Source of the DNA: Setophaga petechia
Taxonomy: Eukaryota > Chordata > Aves > Passeriformes > Parulidae
Direction: 5' to 3'
NCBI GenBank assembly: GCA_024362935.1
Contig: JANCRA010000114.1
Coordinates: 248,001-312,000, forward strand
DNA length: 64,000 bases
A program made the translations under genes and the position numbers. Shown here one piece after another: positions 47,529-57,610 of this stretch. Numbering within the stretch: the stretch's first letter is position 1; every line of letters begins with the position of its first letter. The notes under the pieces are model-generated. The model made no database searches and was not told where the DNA came from. It worked only from the letters and a program-made list of their open reading frames with translations.

Positions 47529-47532
47529 TGCG
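47529..47532 (+). repeat. Target-site duplication TGCG, left
   Basis: This is the last four bases of the left half of exon 3, repeated at 57607-57610. The empty site is preserved in copy A at 39888-39891. Confidence 0.95.
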
Positions 47533-48368
47533 TGTTATAAATAAGAAGCTTGACTAGGCCAATATTCAAGCAGCAATGAATTTATTATTTAATATGGTAA
47601 AGTATGAGCAATACAGCGCTGGGTACAGTGGGGGAAGTTTTCCCTCCAACTGCACATCGATAATTGAGGATTACAAGTATTTATAGGGGTACTCCTCATT
47701 TTTTTTTTCAGCAGTTTCTATTTCCAAATTATTACATCACAATTCTGTACACTATTGTGATTTAATTTTTCTCAGGATGTGTTTTTAAAGGAGTATCCCC
47801 AGATGGTGGTGGTCCAGTTTCCGACAGAAGAAAGATGAATCCCCATCTGGTAGAGTCCAGCTCTTCAGATGTAGGTCCAACTTGTTAATTGCAGAGACTA
47901 TAAATCTAATAACAGTGATGTCCAGCTTCCCTTGGTCGAACCCATAAATCCTTGAAGTGGTGGTCATCTTCTTTTCTCAAGCTGTTTTTCTTTGCTTCAA
48001 TAGGGTATGAGATAAGCATATTTCCTATATATATTCCAAAGCTATAGTTTCAAGGATACAAGTAATATTCTAAAATTATACTTCAAACGGTTATTATTGC
48101 AGAGCTCTTTATGGATTAACTATAAGCAAAAAAAAGCAACATCCTTAACGCATTAATTTCCTTAACGCTTAAATTCCAATGCTCCTTAATCAACCAGGGT
48201 TGAGTGCAAACAACAAAAAAGTAGATCCAAAGGCCTTTTTCCATGTCTTATTTTCCTCAGTTATTAGAATTCACAGCTCTCCCACTGTCGATTTCCACAC
48301 ATTTCGCAATCACAAATACACACATCGCCTGTTTGTACCTGACACGAAACACAGCTTTGTATTTCACA
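47533..48368 (-). repeat. 3' LTR of gamma-like ERV
   Basis: It is 836 bp, from TGTGAAATACAAAG to TTATTTATAACA on the minus strand. A TATA-like TATAAATA lies near 47679-47686 and AATAAA at 47581-47586. It differs from the 5' LTR at three sites seen by eye (around 47578, 47749 and 47836). It ends inside MROH exon 3. Confidence 0.95.
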
Positions 48369-50499
48369 GTCCCCCCTCTGCTTGTATAAATTTTCATTTA
48401 TCTTACTCATTCGTGTCTGGGCTTCAAATCTAGCCAAAACTTTGGAAGCTTTCTCTTTTTGGTCTCCTTTCTTCAGTTTCATTATTTTAGTTACCTTAGC
48501 TGTTTTCTCAAATCGACCAATTTCTCCAGTAGCCAATTCTGAGTCGGCAGGCATTACTGCAATTTGCATGCTTTGTATAACTGAGTGGATTAGTCTGATA
48601 AAACATGGAATAAGGCAAGGTAGAAACAATAACCCAGCTAATGAGCACAATATCAGGAACCCTATTTTCTTCCACCAAGCTCCTCCTCCAAGGATCTGGT
48701 CTTACCAAGAGGCTTGAAGAATGGAATTCCATTTTTGGACAGGGACATGAGCCACTTTTTTGATCTCTGCTGCTAAACCCCGGATTGTTTCTCCGTAATC
48801 ATCAATCTCAACGCAGCATTCTGATTCATTGAATTTTCCACACACTCCTCCTTCTTCAGCCAGCAAATAGTCTAATGCTATTCGATTCTGATACACAAAA
48901 GCCCGCACCTGAGTGTGCTGCCGGCTTAACAAGTCCAAGGCCTCTGAGGAGTGGTTCGAGACTATCTCTACTACTGCCTGCAGTCTAATCAACCTATTCA
49001 ATAGGTAAATGGGGGTCCTATATCCTCAGCTTCTGTCTTGAGCCCAAGTGGCTGGCTCGTAATAATCTATTATTCTTTCTGCTGGCCACTCTTCTTCTCC
49101 CCATTTTTGGTCCCCTCCTGCCCTTGGGAACTCAAGTTTTAATTCTCTTTTTTCTCTTCTCAGGTTTTCATATAAGGGTGCTCCTAACAGGTTACTCTTG
49201 GACTTTGGTAGTACAAAGAAGGAGGGTTGTATAATTCCTAAAGTACAGGATCTTTTCCATCTACGGGGCAGCTCACTGTAAGCTTTTTGTCCACAAATCC
49301 AATATATACCATTTGGGGCTTTCCATGGGTCATTTACCGCCTCAGGTTTTTCCCAGTACATTCTTAGGGTTTCCAGGGATTGGTAAGGGTTAGCTCCAGG
49401 ACTTTTATGCCAGCACAACTTCATTTTGTTGTTCCATTCGCAATTTTTCTCTTTAATTAGGCTCCAGTATCCGGCAGGAAGTGCTGGCTGCCAGGTTCTA
49501 GTGTTATTGTTTGAATTTACTGTTAAAGTAGATGTGCAGGGAGTGTACCCTACCACTTCAGTGTATCTTCTCCCCTCCCTGCTGATGCAAACTGTCCCAA
49601 TTATTCGATGGTTTAAAATCCATCCCTCAGGCCGTTTCAATGTTTTGGAAATTTGAGTATGGTTCCATTTTAAAAATTGCTCTGGAGCTAGACTCACCTC
49701 TCCATGGCCATTTTTCAGCTGATTTTAATCCCCCACAAATCCAACAGTTGGATAACTCTAATTCTGTGGCAATTTCTTGCATTAGATCTACAAAAAGGTT
49801 CCTATTTGAAGTCAGAAATCTCCAATCCCCATACTGCTGTTCTAGCTGTTTGTATTGTTCACTTAATTTCTTTAGCTTTTCTTGTTCCACTCTTTTCCTT
49901 TTTACCTCGGATTCTTGCTTTTGTAGTTTTTGAGTAATTTGTTTTATTTTACTCTCTGGGTCTCTCCCTTCTCTGTCCTTTGCTAAACAAAAGAATTTTG
50001 AGTATCGCAGACAAATTCGTTCATCATCATCTTTCAGAAGGTTGGTTAACACGGGCCCATCCTTGGGAGAAACTTTCAGTCCATGTTTTAAATTTTCTCC
50101 AACCCAGTATAATTTACCACCCATAGTGCACATCTTTAATTTGTTGTGGTCATAGCACACTTCACTAACATGGGAATGTGCCACGAACATCAATTCCATT
50201 TTTCCCCCAATCCAGACAGTATGATTGCATTTGTCACAGACAGCCGGAGCAATAGGCTCTGATCCTGCAGCTCGCTCATGGATTATGTGGAGCTCAGGAG
50301 TGAGGCTATTAAGGCCCATTCCCTGAGATGCAATGATCAATACAGTGAAAATAATCCTCAGTGGGTTCAACTCTCTACCTCTCTCAAGGCCCCTTGGGTT
50401 GCATCCAAGGGCCGAGATGTAGATCTTCTCGGTAGCAGAGTTTATACCTTGGGATTTAGTCACTGATATATTTCGTTTCATTTTTGCCTTTGGCCTCAC
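48264..50499 (-). pseudogene. Gamma-like ERV env, frameshifted, with two in-frame stops
   Basis: This is the retroviral envelope glycoprotein. The surface subunit has a signal-peptide-like stretch (RIIFTVLIIASQGMG), a charged heptad-rich coiled coil (about 49950-49830) and CWIC at 49735-49746, the isomerase-type motif. A furin-like RREKRE lies near 49155. The transmembrane subunit has a heptad region, C-X7-CC at 48813-48842, and an anchor (LLFLPCLIPCFI) near 48620. The tail reads through the polypurine tract 105 bp into the LTR. Breaks are a 1-nt frameshift near 49695, UGA at 49026-49028 and UAA at 48702-48704. It cannot make a full envelope. Confidence 0.88.
48369..48381 (-). other. Polypurine tract of gamma-like ERV
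   Basis: GCAGAGGGGGGAC-type purine run on the minus strand, directly before the LTR TG, inside the env tail frame. Confidence 0.85.
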
Positions 50500-50544
50500 G
50501 AGCCTTCAGATATTTATCGTGGTTGTGGCCCGATTCGTTTTAAT

Positions 50545-51033
50545 TTAGGCTAATTGGTTCCTAAGTTCAGGGGATGTGCGACTACAATAGGGTTGGTGTA
50601 TGTGCCTCCCTCTCTTCCAGTGATACTTGGCTTCCTGCCACTCTTTTGCTTTAATTTGATATTCGTCCGGTATCCAATTACCCTTGTCACACTCTACTTT
50701 TTCTAATTTTGCCTTCGGTATTTCTTGCAAATCAATTCCTGCTCTTGTTCCGTGTACCCAAGTTCTCCACCAATCTTTATCACCTGTTTTAATATATCCT
50801 TTCCTTACTGCAGTCCACAAAGTTTTATCAGTTTCTTTTTCTATTTCTTTTCTACAATTACAGCAGAGAGCATTAGGGATCTGTCCCCTTGGTAGGTTTG
50901 TATACCAAAATTCTTCACACTCTATACACTTAAAACAACTCCATGGATAACACTTACAGTTTGGAGTAGAACATTCTACTTCTCGTGAGTACACTTGGGG
51001 TTGCAGCCTAAGGTAGGAGCGTTTTCGTGACAT
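50545..51033 (-). CDS. Unidentified cysteine-rich 162-codon frame between pol and env
   Basis: The ATG at 51033-51031 lies one codon after the pol stop (TGA 51039-51037) and in the same frame; the stop is 45 bp before the env frame. The frame is intact although gag, pol and env are all broken. The N-terminal 60 residues hold nine cysteines (21, 26, 28, 33, 36, 39, 57, 58, 60) with C-X2-C pairs at 33/36/39 and 57/60, suggesting zinc binding. The rest is charged and tryptophan-rich (DKDWWRTW, WKRGRHIHQPYC) with no signal peptide. Simple gammaretroviruses have no gene here. It could be an accessory gene, a displaced pol or env leader domain, or chance. I do not recognise its family. Confidence 0.6.
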   Translation of the reverse strand: MSRKRSYLRLQPQVYSREVECSTPNCKCYPWSCFKCIECEEFWYTNLPRGQIPNALCCNCRKEIEKETDKTLWTAVRKGYIKTGDKDWWRTWVHGTRAGIDLQEIPKAKLEKVECDKGNWIPDEYQIKAKEWQEAKYHWKRGRHIHQPYCSRTSPELRNQLA

Positions 51034-51036
51034 ACA

Positions 51037-54000
51037 TCAGTCTTTTTTTAACTTGATTTTCAGTTCTCCAGGGGTAGATGCAATTCTCCTCTGGGATTCA
51101 GCAGGCGTCTCTGTCAATGGTTCTGTCTCTGTTGGTGGTTCTGCTGGTCCTTTGACCCGCGACGCGTGGGTCCAGCCTTTTTCCGCAGTTCGGACAGCTG
51201 TATCAGTGGTCAGCAAAGTTAAATATGGACCTTCCCACCTAGGAGACAAACTTTCTTCTTTCCAGCTTTTAATCAGTACCCAGTCACCCGGTTTTATTTG
51301 GTGTATACTAAATCCAAGAGGGGCTGATTGAGCAATTACCCCTTTTTCCCTTAGTTCTAGGACATGTTGTCCCATCTTCTGGATGTATTTTTGAATAGTC
51401 ATATCAGCTATGACTACTGATGTTTGGGGTATTTCTTGGGAATAAGGCATTCCATAAAGCATCTCATATGCAGAAAGTCCTGTATCTGCATTTGGAAGTG
51501 TCCTTATATTAAGCAATGCTAAAGGTAAACATTTTACCCATGACATTTGGGTCTCAATCATTAATTTTGTTAATTGTTGTTTTATAGTCTGGTTCATTCT
51601 TTCCACTCTCCCAGAGCTCTGGGGGTGCCAAGGGGTGTGATATTCCCAGGAAATACCCACAGCCTGTGTTACTCCTTTTATAATGCTGGAAGTAAAGTGG
51701 GAGCCCTGATCAGAATCGATGGCTCTGATAACCCCGAATCGAGGAATGATTTGTTCCAACAATATTTTAACTACAAACTTTGCTGTGGCTCGGGCAGCCG
51801 GGTAGGCCTCCACCCAATGAGTTAATTGATCTACTAATACCAACAAGTATTTCCATCTGCTCACCCTTGGTAATTCGGTATAATCTACCTGAACCCTTTC
51901 GAATGGTCTATAGGCAATTTTTCTACCACCAGTTGGAGCTTGTCTCATTACTTTTTTGTTAACCTTTTGACATGTCAAACACCCCTGTGTTATTTGTTTT
52001 GCTATCTCAAAAATTCCAATGCATCTATAATATTTTAGAAAATGATCACATAAGGCTCTTGTTCCCCAATGAGTACGCTGGTGTAACTGGCTTAGAATTC
52101 TTCTAGCGTAAGCCTTAGGTAAAATCTCTCTCCCATCTGATAAAACCCACTTTCCCAGTTCTTTCTTAACTTCTAATCTTTTTATAGCTTCCTCCTCTTG
52201 AATACTATAGCTTTTTGGCAGCTCCTCTCGATTTTCCGCTATAGTGTTCAGCTGGATAGTTTTTCTTAGTTTACATGCTGCCTCCTTTGCAGCTTGATCA
52301 GCTGTGTTGTTTCTTCTCACTAAGTAGCTTGACCCCCGCTGATGACCTCTTACATGTACTACAGCTATTCTCTTAGGTCTTTTCAGGGCTTCAAGCACTC
52401 TGATTATTAACTCCTGATGGATCAGTTTCTTCCCTTGAGTGTTTATCAAACCTCTTTCCATCCAGATTTTTCCAAATGTGTGCACAATTCCAAAAGCATA
52501 TTTTGAGTCTGTGTAAATAGTCCCCACCTTATCTTTTAAAAGTTCTAAAGCTCGGTATAAAGCAAATAATTCACAAGCCTGAGCTGACCAGCTAGAACTT
52601 ATTTTTCCTCTCTCTATCACAGACATATTTTCTCCTTCTACAATAGCATATCCTGAATTTCTTTTCCCTTCTATCACCCTTGATGAGCCATCGATAAAAT
52701 ATTTTTCCCCACTAGATAGCTCTGTTTCACTTAAATCTGGTCTCACCTTTGTTTGTAATTCAATTAACTCCACACAGTTATGAGCAAGCTCTTCAACTGG
52801 CTCCCCATAGAGAAATTGAGCAGGGTTCTGAGCCGGAGTGATCTTAAGTTCCAATTCAGGGGAATGTATCAAGATAGCTTCATACTTTAAAATCCGGCTA
52901 TCAGTGAGCCACTTCTCTGCTTTTTGATGCAATATGCTTCTAACATTGTGGGGTGTATACACTACTAAGGGAGCTCCAAATGTAACTTTCTTGGCTTCTT
53001 CTACCAGAAGAGCAGTTGCTACAATAGCTTGTAAACATATTGGCCATCCCCGACTAACAGGGTCTAGTAACTTTGAATAATACCCCACTGGCTTTTTGTC
53101 TCCTCCCCAGTCCTGGGTAAGCACTCCATAAGCAGTTTGCTCAGCAGTATTTACAAATAATTGAAAAGGTTTATCTAAGTTTGGTAGGCTGAGTACTGGG
53201 GCTTGAATTAGAGCATCTTTCAAACTCTTAAACTGTTTGTCATCTTCCTGGTTCCATTTCACTGTATTGACTGTTAGTTTTTCATACAAAAATTTCACCT
53301 TTTGACTATATCCCTCTATCCATTGTCTACAATATCCCAATAATCCTAACAGTTGTCGTACTTCCCTTTTGGTATTAGGGGAAGGTAGACTCAGTATCCC
53401 CGATATTCTTTCAGGATCCAATTTCTTTGTTCCTTTACACAGCTAGTGACCTAGATATTTCACTTCTTCTTCAGCAAATTGTAACTTAGCCCTTGAAACC
53501 TTTAGGCCTTTCTTTCCCAGGAAATTCAACAGACTAATTGTGGCTTCTCTCACTTGCTCCTGATTCTTTCCTGCAATTAATAAATCATCTACATATTGTA
53601 TTAGTTTAGTTCTTTCCGGTCTTACAAAGTCCTGTAAAACTCTTTCTAAAGCCTGGCCAAAAAGATTTGGAGATTCAGTAAATCCCTGGGGAAGTACGGA
53701 CCACCTTAATTGTTGTTTTCTCCCTGTGTCTGGATCTTGCCACTCAAAGGCAAAATAGTCCCGGCATCCCTTCTCTAAAGGACAGGACCAAAAGGCATCT
53801 TTTAAATCCACTACACTATACCAAGTATAGTCCGAGGAAACTTGACTTAATAATGTATACGGGTTAGCTACTACAGGAAACCTTGTGGCTGTTTGTTGAT
53901 TGACAGCCCTTAGGTCTTGGACTAGACGGTAGCTGCCATCACTTTTCTTCACAGGGATTATAGGTGTATTATGGGGTGACATACATTCTTCTAACTTGCC

Positions 54001-54561
54001 CTGCCCTAAGAGTTCTTCAATTACCGGCTTCAACCCTCGCCTGCCATCTAGGGGAATAGGGTATTGTTTTACCCTTATAGGAAACTCAGGATTTACAATG
54101 GTGATTTTTAAGGGTTCTATATCCAATTTACCGATCTCCCCAGGAGTGGACCAGACATCAGGACATATTTTACTCTCATCCTGGTCTGTCAGTTTGTACA
54201 ACTGTACCATTAGTTGATCATTTTGGGGTTGAATACCAATTTTTAACGACAGAATCAGATCTCTCCCCAAAAGATTGCATTCTGCTTCTGAAACTAGTAA
54301 TAGATCACTAACATCTACTTTTCCCTCTGCTTCAATTAGTACTTGTTCAATAATGGGAACCTTAAAGGCCTCCCCTTTTGCTCCAATTACTTGAGCTGTT
54401 TTCTTACTGATTTTGCATCCTTTTGGTAATTTTTGCACTGTTGATCTTTCAGCACTTGTATCTACTAAAAAGGTGACTTCTTCACCTTGGGGACCTATTT
54501 TTAGTTTTATCAAGGGCTCTTGTGATGGTCTGGTCCCTAATAAATAGAGCCCCTGACCCCA
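51037..54561 (-). pseudogene. Gamma-like ERV pro-pol, one in-frame stop, altered protease site
   Basis: This polyprotein continues in the gag frame after UAA 54562-54564. The protease has LVDTSAERS, where DTG would be expected. Reverse transcriptase has LVQDLRAVN, LPQGFTESP and the YVDD box. UAG at 53443-53445 interrupts after KYLGH, and the same frame continues for 794 codons from Met 53421. There, RNase H keeps D244, E284, D305 and D375. Integrase keeps the zinc ligands H447, H451, C481 and C484 and the triad D513, D571, E607 with 35-residue spacing. No frameshift was seen. Apart from the stop and the protease change it looks well preserved. Confidence 0.92.
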
Positions 54562-54564
54562 TTA
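54562..54564 (-). promoter_or_regulatory. gag-pol junction stop, UAA in one frame
   Basis: gag ends GAG GAT TAA and pol continues in the same frame with TGG GGT CAG GGG. The arrangement matches stop-codon readthrough in gammaretroviruses, which usually use UAG. Whether a pseudoknot follows was not tested. Confidence 0.65.
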
Positions 54565-56177
54565 ATCCTCTACAAACAGTTTTTGATCTGCCTCCCGTTT
54601 TTTGCAAACCCTTTTAACATGTCCTTCCATACCACAGTAAAAGCAGGTAGGTCTTTTAGAACCCTCACCTGCTATTTTTCTCGTGGTTTTTGCCTTTCCT
54701 GAAGATGCACCACCATTCTGAACCTCCTTTACCGCAGCCACGAAAACCTTAGCTTTAGCTTTGGCCTTTTCTTCGTCTCTGCGGACATAAACTCTCTGTG
54801 CTTCCCTTAACAATTCTTGCAAACCTCTCTCCTGCCAGCCGTCTAACTTTTCCAGTTTCCTTCTTATATCCTCCCAGGACTTAGCCACAAACTGAGTTTT
54901 GATTAATGCTTCCCCCACTGCTGTATCAGGATCTAATCCTGAATACATTTGTATACTCTTTCTTATTCTTTCTAACCAATCTATGGGTGACTCATCTTTC
55001 CCTTGGCGTTCATTCAGGGCCTTGCTAATATTTTGCCCTCTGGGGACTGCTTCTCGAATTTCCTGAATAATTATATTCCTGAGATCCATCATATTCTGCC
55101 TATCCTGGTCATTGTTGTGGTCCCAGTTAGGGGCTGCCAGGGGCCATTTTATTTCTCCTAAAGGTCCCTGCTGATGGTCCCTATCCCAAATTCTCATGCC
55201 AGCCTGTCTTATCAGCTGCCTCTCTTCTGCTGTAAATAAAATACTTAAAATTGACTGAATCTCCGCCCAGAAACTGATCTAACCTTTCAGACACCCCCAG
55301 AGGATCTTCAAGTAACCTTCCCATTTCTTTTTTAAAAGCTCTTACATCTCCAGTGTTCAGGGGTGCTGACACATAACCAATTACTGGTCCCCCTTGATTT
55401 CCAACTAATGGTACTTCCCTTAATGGGTACAGCTGCCCCCCCCTTCCCTTCTTTATTGCCATCCCCACTGCTTTCTGCTCGTGCCTTTTCCTGGCTTCTC
55501 GTTCTGTGTGCTGGTGGTGAATCAAGTACCGGGAGCGGAGCCACCGGGGCTTGTGGTAGTGTGAGCGGAGCCACCGGGGCTTGGGGTAGTGTGAGTGGAG
55601 CCACCGGGGCTTGTGGTAGTGGGAGTGGAGTCCCCGGGGCTTGTGGTAGTGTGAGCGGAGCCACCGGGGCTTGTGGTGCGAGGGGTGCTGGATTGGGTGC
55701 TAGATGAGGCACCTCTACCAGTGCAGCTGGTTGTGGTAGATAAGGGGGGGGAAGGTTATCTAAGGGGTCCCACTGATTCTTTTCCTTTTTGGTTTTCAAT
55801 GCATACAAGGGAGTAGGCCAGGACCCATGCCATAAAGCAGCATAATCGCTTTCTTCTCGATTAATAGGGTCCTTTTTGTTTACATAGGCATTCAAGGCCT
55901 TACAGATCCACCCTTCAGATGACCCGTACATTGGCCAGTATAAATTATCAGGTCGGATCATTTCCCTAGTCCATTCTACCATACAATACTGAATCATTTT
56001 CTCCTTACTTTTTCCTCTTCTGGATTCACATTTATCCCACGATTTTAACATTACCCCAAGGGGGCTGTCCTGGGGTATATCTGGCAAAATGCTCCCTCTT
56101 TTTCCAGTACCTTCAGTACCTTTATTTTCCTGCTGGTTTATACCAGCTCCTGGGTCTTTGCTTTGGCATTTACCCAT
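54562..56177 (-). pseudogene. Gamma-like ERV gag, two frameshifts
   Basis: The start is chosen at ATG 56177-56175 because MGKCQSK gives a myristoylation glycine at position 2; eight in-frame upstream codons exist. Matrix is followed by a PPPY late motif near 55740 and a proline-rich region of tandem APVAPLTLPQ-type decapeptides (30-bp repeats, about 55525-55690). The frame breaks near 55436-55443 at a run of eight G (minus strand). It continues in frame 2 (QLYPLREVPL, capsid start) to about 55265, then in frame 3 through capsid to nucleocapsid. The nucleocapsid has one knuckle, CFYCGMEGHVKRVC. A small deletion is likely at the second break. It cannot make Gag as it stands. Confidence 0.9.
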
Positions 56178-56748
56178 TTTCCCGAACAGGTGTTCCCTCA
56201 CTTGCTCAGACCTTAGTCCCTTCTTGTCAGGAATTTCCTTAATAAAAAGTCCCTTCTAACAGCTCCTGCCTGCCTCTGATTTTTACAAGGAAAAGAAAAA
56301 AATCTTCCCTGTACTGTTATCTTATCTCACCCCCCCCCCGACCTTTTATATACAGAAAATCCTCCTCCACACGCTTTGTTCCTTCACCTGCCGCCCCCCT
56401 CGCGGGGTAGCGGAACCGAGGTTAGAAGAACTCCGCTCTCGTGTCGTGACCAGGTCACGTCTCATACACACACCATTCACACTCTTACACACCTACACCC
56501 GTTCTTATCCCACCTAACCAAGCGATACTTACAGCCTCCTTTTCTCGCCTGGGTCTTCGTGCACGAGTTATTACAGGTGAATTCACTGCAGTCTACTACG
56601 GGAGCTCAAAATTCTTTGCTCATAATTTACCTTATGAATTTCCTCTTCCCTGAGAGATTCCCCCGTCACTCAGGGCCACCGGAGGCAAAATCCTCCAAGG
56701 TGGGGCGCCTCCCTGAGATCAGGAGTCTCCCTCAATGGATTTGGAAAT
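56178..56748 (-). other. Leader of gamma-like ERV
   Basis: This is non-coding sequence between the primer site and gag, where packaging signals and the splice donor normally lie. It includes a run of eleven G (minus strand) near 56330-56341. No single donor was chosen. Confidence 0.6.
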
Positions 56749-56766
56749 TTCCTGGCCAATGCACCA
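56749..56766 (-). other. Primer binding site, tRNA-Gly type
   Basis: TGGTGCATTGGCCAGGAA on the minus strand matches the complement of the tRNA-Gly(GCC) 3' end at 17 of 18 bases. It lies four bases after the 5' LTR. Confidence 0.85.
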
Positions 56767-56770
56767 AAAT

Positions 56771-57606
56771 TGTTATAAATAAGAAGCTTGACTAGGCCAA
56801 TATTCAAGCAGCAATCAATTTATTATTTAATATGGTAAAGTATGAGCAATACAGCGCTGGGTACAGTGGGGGAAGTTTTCCCTCCAACTGCACATCGATA
56901 ATTGAGGATTACAAGTATTTATAGGGGTACTCCTCATTTTTTTTTTCAGCAGTTTCTATTTCCAAATTATTACATCACAATTCTATACACTATTGTGATT
57001 TAATTTTTCTCAGGATGTGTTTTTAAAGGAGTATCCCCAGATGGTGGTGGTCCAGTTTCCGACAGAAGAAAGACGAATCCCCATCTGGTAGAGTCCAGCT
57101 CTTCAGATGTAGGTCCAACTTGTTAATTGCAGAGACTATAAATCTAATAACAGTGATGTCCAGCTTCCCTTGGTCGAACCCATAAATCCTTGAAGTGGTG
57201 GTCATCTTCTTTTCTCAAGCTGTTTTTCTTTGCTTCAATAGGGTATGAGATAAGCATATTTCCTATATATATTCCAAAGCTATAGTTTCAAGGATACAAG
57301 TAATATTCTAAAATTATACTTCAAACGGTTATTATTGCAGAGCTCTTTATGGATTAACTATAAGCAAAAAAAAGCAACATCCTTAACGCATTAATTTCCT
57401 TAACGCTTAAATTCCAATGCTCCTTAATCAACCAGGGTTGAGTGCAAACAACAAAAAAGTAGATCCAAAGGCCTTTTTCCATGTCTTATTTTCCTCAGTT
57501 ATTAGAATTCACAGCTCTCCCACTGTCGATTTCCACACATTTCGCAATCACAAATACACACATCGCCTGTTTGTACCTGACACGAAACACAGCTTTGTAT
57601 TTCACA
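56771..57606 (-). repeat. 5' LTR of gamma-like ERV
   Basis: It is 836 bp and has the same ends as the 3' LTR. TATA-like and AATAAA signals are preserved (AATAAA at 56819-56824). Confidence 0.95.
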
Positions 57607-57610
57607 TGCG
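57607..57610 (+). repeat. Target-site duplication TGCG, right
   Basis: Second copy of the 4-bp target; exon 3 of MROH copy B resumes with CCTTCGGCAC. Confidence 0.95.

Larger units (their letters stand above)
47533..57606 (-). mobile_element. Full-length gammaretrovirus-like ERV, tRNA-Gly primed
   Basis: This 10,074-bp provirus lies antisense to the MROH gene. Order in sense: 5' LTR, primer site, leader, gag, pro-pol, a cysteine-rich frame, env, polypurine tract and 3' LTR. Gamma-like signs are a 4-bp target duplication, gag and pol in one frame separated by a stop, one CCHC knuckle in nucleocapsid, a PPPY late motif and CWIC in the surface subunit. A solo LTR of the same family lies at 17186-18026. 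gag, pol and env are all interrupted, so it is defective. The near-identical LTRs indicate recent insertion. Confidence 0.96.
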
